A stretch of DNA of 5,163 nt from Actinomycetes bacterium (lineage in GTDB: Bacteria > Actinomycetota > Acidimicrobiia > Acidimicrobiales > Bog-793): the NCBI GenBank assembly GCA_021823365.1, contig JAKAOD010000263.1, positions 1 through 5,163 of the forward strand, read 5' to 3'. Positions 1 through 5,163 of the stretch are shown here, one piece after another (position 1 is the first letter of the stretch; every line of letters starts with the position of its first letter). Below the pieces are notes generated by a model. That model worked only from the letters and a program-made list of their open reading frames with translations. It did not search any database and was not told where the DNA came from. The translations under genes and the position numbers were made by a program.

Positions 1-1664
1 TCCCGCCGTCCGACCGCCACGGGATGCCCTCGTTCCGGCGGGTGCTCGAGGCGGTCGCGGCTGCATGGTCCGAGCGGCGCCACGAGGTGGAGGCGCAGGC
101 GTCCGCGCTCGCGGACGCGCTCGAGCACCACACGACAGCGCTCGAGGGACTCGCACGGCCCGCTGACCGCGTCGCGTGGGACGAGGTGTCGAGGCTCGCA
201 GTGGGAAGGCTCGCAGAGAAGTTCGATCCCGCATTCGGCGGTTTCGGCCCTGCGCCGAAATTCCCGAGACCCGGCTTCGTCGAGCTGTGCCTGCGGGCCG
301 CGAGCGAAGACGCCAGCCGCGGCGAGCCGCTGGCGATGGCGACGAGGACGCTCGACGCCATGGCGGCCGGTGGCATCTACGACCATCTGGAAGGCGGGTT
401 CGCGCGCTACGCGACCGACGCGCGCTGGCTCGTGCCCCATTTCGAGAAGATGCTCACCGACCAGGCGTTGCTCGTCCGGGCATACCTGCACGCCTGGCAG
501 GTGACCGGCACGCCCACATACCTCCAGGTCGTGCGCGAGACCATCGACTTCGTCACCGGCACCCTGTCGACCGAAGACGGCGGGTTCTGCACCTCGCTGG
601 ACGCCGACTCGGCCGGCACGGAGGGCGGCCACGCGACGTGGACGCCTGCAGAGGTCGCCGCGGCGCTCTCGACGGAGCTCGGCGAGCCCGGCGGCGCGGC
701 CGAGCTCGCCGGGTCGCTGTGCGACTGGTGGGGAGTGACCGGGCAGGGCGACATCGAAGGGCGCTCGGTCCTCCACCGGCCGCTCGGCGCGGGGCTCGCC
801 CGGCCGCCGGAGATCGAAGCCGCAAGGATGGCGTTGGTGGCCGCCAGGCGCCGCCGCCCCCAGCCTGCTCGGGACGAAAAGGTCCTCACCGAGTGGCACG
901 CGATGTTCACCGCCGCCCTCGCCGAGGCCGCGTGGGCCTGCGGCGAGGAAAGCTGGGCGCTGCGCGCGCTCGGAGCCGCCGAGCACCTGTTCTCGCACAA
1001 CCGCCGCCCCGACGGACGTTGGCTGCGCTCCGCACGAAGCGGTGTGCCTGCGTTCGCCGGCGACTACGCGTGGGTCGTCGAGTGCGCGACGCGGCTCGCG
1101 ATGTCGACCGGAGACGCGCGCTGGATCGGGCGTGCCGAAGAGACTGCGGACGGGCTGCTCGAGCTGTTCTGGGACGAAGGGCTCGGCGGCGTGTTCACCA
1201 CGGGGCGGGACGCCGAGGCGCTCCTCGTACGCCAGAAGGACGTGACCGACGGGGCGCTCCCGTCCGCCAACGCCACGGCAGCGGTCGCGCTCCTGCGTCT
1301 CGGCGCGCTCACCGGGGTCGATCGGTGGACCGACGCGGGCGCGCGGATCGCGGAGCTGGCCCTCCCGCTCGCCGTCAGCCAACCGCTCGCCGTCGCCGAC
1401 ATGCTTCCCGCCCTCTCGCTCATGGAGCGTGGCGCGCAGATCGTCGTCGCAGGAGACCGAACCGAGCTGCTCGACGCCGTCCGGCGGCGGTGGCTCCCCG
1501 ACGCCGTCGTCGCCTGGGGCCGGCCGACGAGAAGCCCGCTGTGGGAGGGACGAGAGCCCGGCGCGGCGTACGTGTGCCGGGGCTTCGTCTGCCAGCAGCC
1601 CGCTCGCGACGTCGCCACGCTCGAGGCGCAGCTCGAGGACCTCGTTGCGGGGCCGCGCCGGTAG
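1..1664 (+). CDS. YyaL/DUF255-family protein (thioredoxin-like plus six-hairpin glycosidase-like domain), 5' partial
   Basis: The frame is open from base 3 and reads PPSDRHG directly before the first Met (base 24). This matches the family stretch that follows the thioredoxin fold, so the gene starts outside the window and the Met at 24 is internal. The missing part, probably 100 residues or more, would hold the thioredoxin domain with its WCHVM-type active site. Numbered from that Met, family landmarks are FDPAFGGFGPAPKFPRP (67-83), GGIYDHLEGGFARYATD (116-132), the WLVPHFEKML block (135-144), LDADS (192-196), DEKVLTEWHAMF (284-295), DGALPSANATA (409-419) and a C-terminal YVCRGFVC with Cys518 and Cys523. 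The body is an alpha/alpha-barrel like that of N-acylglucosamine 2-epimerases and glycosidases. The Trp-Asn usual in the DDKVLTxWN motif is Trp-His here. The biochemical role of bacterial members (B. subtilis YyaL, human SPATA20 relatives) is not established. It is probably cytosolic. It may be co-transcribed with the gene 48 bases downstream. The family call is firm; the function is not. Confidence 0.93.
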   Translation, partial: PPSDRHGMPSFRRVLEAVAAAWSERRHEVEAQASALADALEHHTTALEGLARPADRVAWDEVSRLAVGRLAEKFDPAFGGFGPAPKFPRPGFVELCLRAASEDASRGEPLAMATRTLDAMAAGGIYDHLEGGFARYATDARWLVPHFEKMLTDQALLVRAYLHAWQVTGTPTYLQVVRETIDFVTGTLSTEDGGFCTSLDADSAGTEGGHATWTPAEVAAALSTELGEPGGAAELAGSLCDWWGVTGQGDIEGRSVLHRPLGAGLARPPEIEAARMALVAARRRRPQPARDEKVLTEWHAMFTAALAEAAWACGEESWALRALGAAEHLFSHNRRPDGRWLRSARSGVPAFAGDYAWVVECATRLAMSTGDARWIGRAEETADGLLELFWDEGLGGVFTTGRDAEALLVRQKDVTDGALPSANATAAVALLRLGALTGVDRWTDAGARIAELALPLAVSQPLAVADMLPALSLMERGAQIVVAGDRTELLDAVRRRWLPDAVVAWGRPTRSPLWEGREPGAAYVCRGFVCQQPARDVATLEAQLEDLVAGPRR

Positions 1665-1702
1665 GCTCGTCTGGCCGCCCGGCGTCGACCGGGTCTGCAT
1701 CG

Positions 1703-1711
1703 AGGAGGTGA
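1703..1711 (+). promoter_or_regulatory. Strong Shine-Dalgarno sequence for the 303-residue protein
   Basis: AGGAGGTGA pairs with the 16S rRNA 3' end over nine bases. It decides the GTG start at 1713, although the spacing from GGAGG to the start is only 4 bases, slightly short. No comparable site precedes the next plausible in-frame GTG at 1839. The site lies in the 48-base gap after the YyaL-like gene, so it would support translation from a read-through transcript. Confidence 0.7.
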
Positions 1712-1712
1712 G

Positions 1713-2624
1713 GTGCCCGGCACACGACGCCAGGGCCTGCATGCGCCAGCGCACGCGCGCAGGGGCACCCCGACAGGTCGTGGTGCCGGCGCGGTCGGTG
1801 CCGGCGAGGGCGACGGCGCGGTCGGTGCCGGCGCCTCCGTGACCGCCCCGGGGGAGCGGCTGACGGCGGCCGGCGGTGCTGCACGCTCGGGCGAGACCCC
1901 GGCGAGATCCTCCCTCCGAACCGCTGAGCCCTCCCGCCGCGGCCGCGCGCTCCTGCGCGACGTCGTACACCGGGATCGGACGCTCACCGCGGGAGGTGCC
2001 GAGCTCCGGCTCCTCGTGCTCGCCTGCGCGCCGGAGGACACGACCGCCGTCGACCTCGCGTCGGGATCACTGGTACGGCTCCGCGTCCCATGGCCGGCCG
2101 GCCACGCGCCGGACCTCGCCCTCTTCGACGTGGTGGAGGCCATCTTGGCCGACGATCCCGAGTCCGACGACCTGGCCCAGCCCGAGGCGGTGACGGTCGT
2201 TGCGCCCCCACGCCACGTCGGGTCGCTGCAGGGGCGGCGCGTGCGCAGGGTGCTCGCGCGCCTCGTGACCACCCACGACGACCCGCTGCTCGGGTTCCAC
2301 GGGCCGTCCGCACCGTACTGGGGCTTCCACGGGCTCCGGCCTTCGCTGGCGCTGATCCGGCCGGCGCGCGGCCCACAGCTGCTCCGTCGCGGCGCCGACG
2401 GCTCGATCTGGGTCCGCTTCGGCTGGGCGCGCGACGACGTCTGGCTTCCTGTGGAGGACGGCCGCGCGGCCCGGGCGCTCGCCGCGTCCCGCCGCGACCG
2501 CCTGTCGGGAAAAGCCCTCGCGACGGCGCTCGGCTTCTCTCCGCACTACCTCCTCGTCGCGCTGAGCAGTCCTCGCGCCGGCCACTGCTACAAGGTCTGC
2601 GCGGCGGTGCTGCCGAAAGGCTGA
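1713..2624 (+). CDS. Uncharacterised protein with low-complexity N-terminus
   Basis: I do not recognise the family. The frame encodes 303 residues from a GTG start chosen because of the near-perfect Shine-Dalgarno at 1703-1711. Residues 1-75 are rich in Gly, Ala, Arg and Pro, contain a short tandem repeat (GAVGAG at about 26-31 and 35-40) and look disordered. Residues 77-300 have the composition of a folded globular protein: alternating hydrophobic strands (ELRLLVLACA 97-106, VTVVAPP 160-166), an acidic helix (LFDVVEAILADDPESDD 137-153) and an aromatic-rich core (LLGFHGPSAPYWGFHGLRP 192-210, SIWVRFGW 231-238, DDVWLP 241-246). HCYKVC near the end contains Cys292 and Cys296. There is no signal peptide or membrane segment. 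A later start at GTG 1839 (residue 43) would remove most of the repeat and cannot be excluded. It follows the YyaL-like gene on the same strand, so a shared transcript is plausible. That it is a gene is likely; its function is unknown. Confidence 0.75.
   Translation: MPGTRRQGLHAPAHARRGTPTGRGAGAVGAGEGDGAVGAGASVTAPGERLTAAGGAARSGETPARSSLRTAEPSRRGRALLRDVVHRDRTLTAGGAELRLLVLACAPEDTTAVDLASGSLVRLRVPWPAGHAPDLALFDVVEAILADDPESDDLAQPEAVTVVAPPRHVGSLQGRRVRRVLARLVTTHDDPLLGFHGPSAPYWGFHGLRPSLALIRPARGPQLLRRGADGSIWVRFGWARDDVWLPVEDGRAARALAASRRDRLSGKALATALGFSPHYLLVALSSPRAGHCYKVCAAVLPKG
1788..1833 (+). repeat. 27-bp-period tandem repeat inside the 303-residue gene
   Basis: The 19-base string GGCGCGGTCGGTGCCGGCG occurs at 1788-1806 and again, without change, at 1815-1833. 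The period is 27 bases (nine codons), so reading frame is kept and GAVGAG is repeated in the protein. A shorter core, GGTGCCGGCG, occurs three times (1783, 1798, 1825). This looks like slippage-type expansion in a disordered N-terminal segment. Confidence 0.8.
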
Positions 2625-2659
2625 CGGAACCGCCGAAGAGGTGGCCAGTCCGCCCGCGC

Positions 2660-2680
2660 CGGGTGCCCGCGCCGCACCCG
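2660..2680. terminator. Candidate hairpin terminator between convergent genes
   Basis: CGGGTGC (2660-2666) and GCACCCG (2674-2680) form a 7-bp stem with a 7-base loop. It lies in the 83-base gap between the stops of the 303-residue gene (plus) and the 222-residue gene (minus). There is no T tract on either side, so if it works it is the U-less type often proposed for high-GC actinobacteria. Hairpins of this size arise by chance at this GC content. Confidence 0.4.
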
Positions 2681-2707
2681 CGACCTCCGCAGGCGGGGGC
2701 TTGGACG

Positions 2708-3376
2708 TCAGCGAGCGAACTTGCCTCCGGCCAGGTCCTCGGCCATGGCCCAGCCGAACGCGACGAGCCGGTCGCCCCGCGCGGAATCGACCGCTCCGAA
2801 CACCTCGAGCGCACCCTCAGGGAGCTTCACCTTCGGGTGCACGAAGTCCAGACCGCCGGCTGCAGAGCCATCTCCCTTCACGACGAAGGTCCGGTCGTCG
2901 AGCCTGGACTCCGCACCGAACCGCTTGGCAAGACGCCGCGCCCACGCCCGCTCCTCGCCCGTGGGGCGGTGACCTGCGGTCGGGACGACATCGACGAGCC
3001 CGGTGAACGCACAGAAACCGTCGGCGCGCACGAGCCTCGTGCCGAGCAGGACGTCCTCGTCGGGGAACGCGAGCAGCGCTCGCCGGAACTGGTCCGCCAT
3101 CATGGCCTTCAGCGCGGACTCGGCGCGGCTGGTCCGGTCGACCGAGGCCACGCCCACGAGCAGCGACGGGGTGCCGCCGATCCGTTCGAGCGTGCAGAAG
3201 GAATAGCCGCGGAGCTTCCTCCCGTCCCTCACGGTCGTGACGAGCACCCACTCCTCACGTTCCTTGGACAGGAACCCGATGTCGAACCCGAAAGGCTCTA
3301 CCCCGAGATCGGCCAGCTCTTCCAGCTCAGCGTCACTGAGTGCGGTGCAATCCTTCGTAGTGACCACCATCGGCAT
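2708..3376 (-). CDS. Uncharacterised protein, possibly GNAT-like fold
   Basis: A complete 222-residue frame starts at ATG 3376 and ends at TGA 2710-2708. I do not recognise a named family. The first half resembles the strand-helix layout of GNAT acyltransferases: helix ALSDAELEELADL (12-24), strand EEWVLVTTVRD (41-51), strand LRGYSFCTLERIGG (55-68), strand SLLVGVASVD (71-80), helix ESALKAMMADQFRRALLAF (86-104) and strand DVLLGTRLV (108-116). The expected acetyl-CoA loop (Q/R-x-x-G-x-G/A) is absent; RTSRAESALK sits in that place, so activity is doubtful. The second half has a basic helix (EERAWARRLAKRFG, 141-154) and a C-terminal segment ending LAGGKFAR. There is no signal peptide or membrane helix. 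No Shine-Dalgarno precedes the start, but a TAGAAT -10 element sits 6 bases before it, suggesting leaderless expression separate from bpa upstream. Met3 is an alternative start. The gene call is good; the GNAT idea is weak. Confidence 0.8.
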   Translation of the reverse strand: MPMVVTTKDCTALSDAELEELADLGVEPFGFDIGFLSKEREEWVLVTTVRDGRKLRGYSFCTLERIGGTPSLLVGVASVDRTSRAESALKAMMADQFRRALLAFPDEDVLLGTRLVRADGFCAFTGLVDVVPTAGHRPTGEERAWARRLAKRFGAESRLDDRTFVVKGDGSAAGGLDFVHPKVKLPEGALEVFGAVDSARGDRLVAFGWAMAEDLAGGKFAR

Positions 3377-3382
3377 GGCGAG

Positions 3383-3388
3383 ATTCTA
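3383..3388 (-). promoter_or_regulatory. -10 promoter element for a leaderless mRNA
   Basis: On the minus strand TAGAAT (bases 3388 down to 3383) fits the actinobacterial -10 consensus TANNNT. It ends 6 bases before the ATG at 3376, which would put the transcription start at or next to the start codon. No Shine-Dalgarno is present, as expected for a leaderless transcript. A -35 box is not convincing: CTGTGG at 17-bp spacing shares only two bases with TTGACA. The position is also one of the few AT-containing spots in the region. Confidence 0.6.
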
Positions 3389-3458
3389 CCGCCCGAGCCG
3401 AGCGGCCACAGCCGGGCGCACCGGCGGGAACCCCGCTCGGACCGCGCGCTGCAGCGCC

Positions 3459-3480
3459 GCGGCCCCGCCCACGGGGCCGC
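3459..3480 (-). terminator. Strong GC hairpin after bpa, probable U-less terminator
   Basis: GCGGCCCCG (3459-3467) and CGGGGCCGC (3472-3480) form a perfect 9-bp, all-GC stem around a 4-base loop. It begins 12 bases after the stop codon of bpa on the minus strand and lies before the separate promoter of the next gene. No T tract follows. A 12-bp perfect palindrome, GCGCTGCAGCGC (3446-3457), lies immediately downstream in the same transcript and may add a second stem. Position and strength support a transcription stop, but this is not proven. Confidence 0.55.
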
Positions 3481-3492
3481 ATCGGCAAGGGC

Positions 3493-4056
3493 TCACAGGT
3501 ACGTCCCCGGGCGCGGCGGCACCGGTTCGTCGTCGTCCGGACGGGGCAACCCTCGTTGGCGCATCTGGTCGAGCTGCGCTCTGGCGGCCATCTGCTGCGC
3601 GACCAGCGTCGCCTGGATGCCGTGGAACAGCCCTTCCAACCACCCGACCAGCTGGGCCTGCGCGACCCTGAGCTCGGCCTCAGAGGGGACCTCGTCGTCG
3701 AAGGGGAACGTCATGCGGTCGAGCTCCTCGGACAGATCCGGTGAGAGGCCGGAGGAGAGCTCCCGGACCGACTGCTCGTAGATCTCCTTCAGCCGCACCC
3801 GTCCGGCTTCGTCCAACGGCGCCTGGCGGACCTCGTCCAGAAGCTGCTTGACCATCGTGCCGATCCGCATCACCTTTCCGGGCTGCTCGACGGATTCGCG
3901 GCGCTCTTCGGCGCCTTCGCCTCCGGCGCCGCTTGCGCCGTCAGCTCCGCCGCCCCGTGTCGCGGAGGGCGCTGGTCGCCCGGGCCCCGGCAGCACCTCG
4001 TCTGGCGAGACCGCCTGCTCGGGGACCGTCGTCGGTGTCGAGTCCACTGTGCTCAT
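3493..4056 (-). CDS. bpa: Bacterial proteasome activator (Bpa/PafE)
   Basis: Bpa (PafE) forms a ring that docks on the 20S proteasome and opens its gate without ATP, feeding it unfolded or damaged proteins. In M. tuberculosis it degrades, among others, the heat-shock repressor HspR. The 187-residue product carries the family core at about residues 57-168: VEQPGKVMRIGTMVKQLLDEV (57-77), APLDEAGRVRL (79-89), LDRMTFPFDDEVPSEAELRVAQ (112-133), then LVGWLEGLFHGIQATLVAQQMAARAQLDQMRQ (136-167), almost identical to the mycobacterial protein from memory. The C-terminus GTYL matches the proteasome-docking GQYL motif, with the penultimate Tyr kept. Residues 1-55 are a variable Pro/Gly/Ala/Glu-rich tail. 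The frame is open further upstream to 4302, but that stretch lies inside the phosphodiesterase gene. ATG 4056 gives a normal family length (M. tuberculosis 174 residues). No Shine-Dalgarno is seen. It lies 67 bases after the phosphodiesterase gene on the same strand and may be co-transcribed. Confidence 0.97.
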   Translation of the reverse strand: MSTVDSTPTTVPEQAVSPDEVLPGPGRPAPSATRGGGADGASGAGGEGAEERRESVEQPGKVMRIGTMVKQLLDEVRQAPLDEAGRVRLKEIYEQSVRELSSGLSPDLSEELDRMTFPFDDEVPSEAELRVAQAQLVGWLEGLFHGIQATLVAQQMAARAQLDQMRQRGLPRPDDDEPVPPRPGTYL

Positions 4057-4063
4057 GGCGTCG

Positions 4064-4069
4064 ATGATG
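4064..4069 (-). promoter_or_regulatory. Weak candidate -10 element before bpa
   Basis: On the minus strand CATCAT (4069 down to 4064) matches TATAAT at four of six positions and ends 7 bases before the bpa ATG, which itself lacks a Shine-Dalgarno. This is compatible with leaderless transcription of bpa, but the first base is not the expected T and no -35 box is evident. The 7-bp direct repeat CCTCTGG (minus strand, plus positions 4087-4093 and 4070-4076, 17-bp period) sits just upstream and could be a binding site or chance. Confidence 0.25.
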
Positions 4070-4123
4070 CCAGAGGCCTGGGGGTCCCAGAGGATCCGCC
4101 GGCGGCTCCGCCCGCGCGAGCGA

Positions 4124-5163
4124 TCACGGCTTGGCCGCCCACGCGAGCAGCGGGACGGACATCTCGTCTGGCGTGAGCGAGCCGTGACGGCAGACGAGGC
4201 GCTGCTCCCCGGTGTCGGCAGGATCCAAGAAGGCCGTCGCCGCGAACGGGACGAGCGCGACGTCCCCGAGCCGCGCCTGCACGTCCGCGGCGGGGACCCC
4301 ACCGAGCCAGCCGTCGTCGACCACCTGCTCGACGTCGCGCACCCAGGCGACGTCGGCGTACCGCTCGGAGGCGACGGCGAGGAGGTCGTCTTTCGCGCCA
4401 GGCCGCGCGTGCAGCCACCGGAACCGGCCCTCTCCCGAGAGCAGCCTGACGGCAGCCATCACCTCGGCGCCGAGCACCTCGATCGACGGACCGACCTCGA
4501 CCTGTCCGTGGTCGGCCGTCACGACCAGCGCCGCCCCGGGCCGGAGCACGTCGAGGAGGTCGCCGACCAGCCGGTCCACGGCACGAAGCTCGGCGTCGTA
4601 GTGCTCGTCCAGCCCGCACGCGTGCGCAGTGCGGTCGAGCCCGTCGTAATAGGCGTAGACGAAGGGCGCGCCGTGCTCGAGAAGCTTCCACACCTCGACG
4701 ACGAGGCCCGCGGGCGTACGCCAGCCGTAGAGGGGCGAGTCGCCGAGGTGAGCCGCAGTGAACCCGGTGGCGGCGTACTCGTTCCTCGAGACGACGGGCG
4801 TCGGTCCCGGGCTCGCCGGGAAGGCCGGGCGCGGCTGGAAGGAGCGGGGTGGGACGAGCCGGCGTCCGTCGCGCTCCCCGAGACGCCACCCGAGGACGTT
4901 CAGGATCTCGTCGCCCACCGCGACGCGATAGCCGACCACGCCGTGCTCCGACGGAGGGAGCCCGGTCGTCAGGCTGGTGAGCGCCGAGGCGGTCGTGCTG
5001 GGCGCGACCGACGTGATGGTCGTGCCCGTGCCGCTGCCGAGCACGGGCGCCAGACTCGAGACCCTCGCGTCGAGCTGCCGGGAGCCGAGGCCGTCGAGCA
5101 CGAGCAGCACGATCTGACGCGCTCCATCGACCGGCTCGGGCATCCAGCCGGCCCGCGGTTCTT
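4124..5163 (-). CDS. Nucleotide pyrophosphatase/phosphodiesterase family protein (alkaline phosphatase superfamily), probably 5' partial
   Basis: The family hydrolyses phosphodiester or phosphoanhydride bonds with two metal ions, usually zinc. Numbered from Met at 5143 (339 residues to the TGA at 4126-4124), all the expected ligands are visible: Asp17 in LLVLDGLG; the nucleophile, most likely Thr51, in APSTTASALTSLTTG; Asp170 and His174 in YYDGLDRTAHACG, spaced as in nucleotide pyrophosphatases; Asp211 and His212 in VVTADHGQVEV; and His320 in CRHGSLTPDEMSVPLL. So it should be active. The substrate is unknown. No signal peptide follows Met5143, and a cytosolic location is likely unless the missing N-terminus carries one. 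The frame stays open from 5143 to the window edge (EPRAGW before the Met), and relatives often have a Trp-Leu/Met-Pro segment there, so the true start is probably outside the window. It leads into bpa 67 bases downstream. The family is secure; the start and the physiological role are not. Confidence 0.92.
   Translation of the reverse strand, partial: EPRAGWMPEPVDGARQIVLLVLDGLGSRQLDARVSSLAPVLGSGTGTTITSVAPSTTASALTSLTTGLPPSEHGVVGYRVAVGDEILNVLGWRLGERDGRRLVPPRSFQPRPAFPASPGPTPVVSRNEYAATGFTAAHLGDSPLYGWRTPAGLVVEVWKLLEHGAPFVYAYYDGLDRTAHACGLDEHYDAELRAVDRLVGDLLDVLRPGAALVVTADHGQVEVGPSIEVLGAEVMAAVRLLSGEGRFRWLHARPGAKDDLLAVASERYADVAWVRDVEQVVDDGWLGGVPAADVQARLGDVALVPFAATAFLDPADTGEQRLVCRHGSLTPDEMSVPLLAWAAKP

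Noticed and set aside
407..1000. A 197-codon minus-strand frame inside the YyaL-like gene
   Set aside because: It lies wholly opposite conserved coding sequence; Ser/Ala-rich composition, no motif.
176..1711. A 511-codon plus-strand frame overlapping the YyaL-like gene
   Set aside because: It is an Arg-rich out-of-frame shadow of the clear YyaL coding frame.
1064..2272. A 402-codon minus-strand open frame
   Set aside because: It is antisense to the YyaL-like gene and the 303-residue gene, Ser/Arg/Ala-rich, with no recognisable domain.
2090..3781. A 563-codon open frame on the plus strand crossing three gene regions
   Set aside because: It overlaps the end of the 303-residue gene and runs antisense to the 222-residue gene and bpa. 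Its translation is Arg/Pro/Gly-rich low complexity with no family features, typical of shadow frames in GC-rich DNA.
4057..4302. N-terminal extension of bpa to a start at 4302
   Set aside because: It would overlap the phosphodiesterase gene by more than 170 bases, the added residues are Arg/Ser-rich shadow sequence, and ATG 4056 gives the normal family length.
4053..4889. A 278-codon minus-strand frame overlapping the phosphodiesterase gene
   Set aside because: It is an Arg/Ala/Gly-rich shadow in another frame of a gene whose complete metal-binding motif set is visible.
1..5163. CRISPR array, tRNA/rRNA, insertion sequence, toxin-antitoxin or phage-defence genes
   Set aside because: No regularly spaced repeats, RNA-gene signatures, transposase motifs or defence-related protein motifs were seen on either strand.

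Overview
This is a GC-rich (roughly 70% by eye) bacterial chromosomal window with five closely packed protein genes. The best lineage marker is a clear bacterial proteasome activator (Bpa/PafE), a family tied to the 20S proteasome of Actinobacteria. With the high GC content, GTG start use and a likely leaderless promoter, this points to an actinobacterium. A deep-branching group such as Acidimicrobiia is possible, but that is only an inference. No RNA genes, mobile elements, CRISPR arrays, integrases or signs of recent transfer were seen. It reads as ordinary core or housekeeping territory.

Left half (plus strand): the window opens inside a YyaL/DUF255-type protein (thioredoxin-like domain followed by a six-hairpin, glycosidase-like domain). 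Its thioredoxin active site lies upstream of the window. After 48 bases, and behind a very strong Shine-Dalgarno sequence, comes an uncharacterised protein of about 303 residues. It has a low-complexity Gly/Ala/Arg-rich N-terminus built partly from a 27-bp tandem repeat.

Right half (minus strand, converging on the left half): reading in the direction of transcription, a nucleotide pyrophosphatase/phosphodiesterase-family (alkaline phosphatase superfamily) protein enters from the right edge. It is followed after 67 bases by bpa/pafE, then a strong GC hairpin. Next is an uncharacterised 222-residue protein that appears to be transcribed from its own promoter as a leaderless mRNA. The two gene sets converge at 2625-2707, where a smaller hairpin could end transcription.

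The genes do not form an obvious single pathway. The phosphodiesterase and bpa may be co-transcribed, and the YyaL-like gene and the 303-residue protein may be co-transcribed. The most informative content is Bpa, which implies a proteasome elsewhere in the genome, and two unnamed proteins with good coding character. No convincing new multi-gene system was found. All intergenic gaps are shorter than 120 bases.
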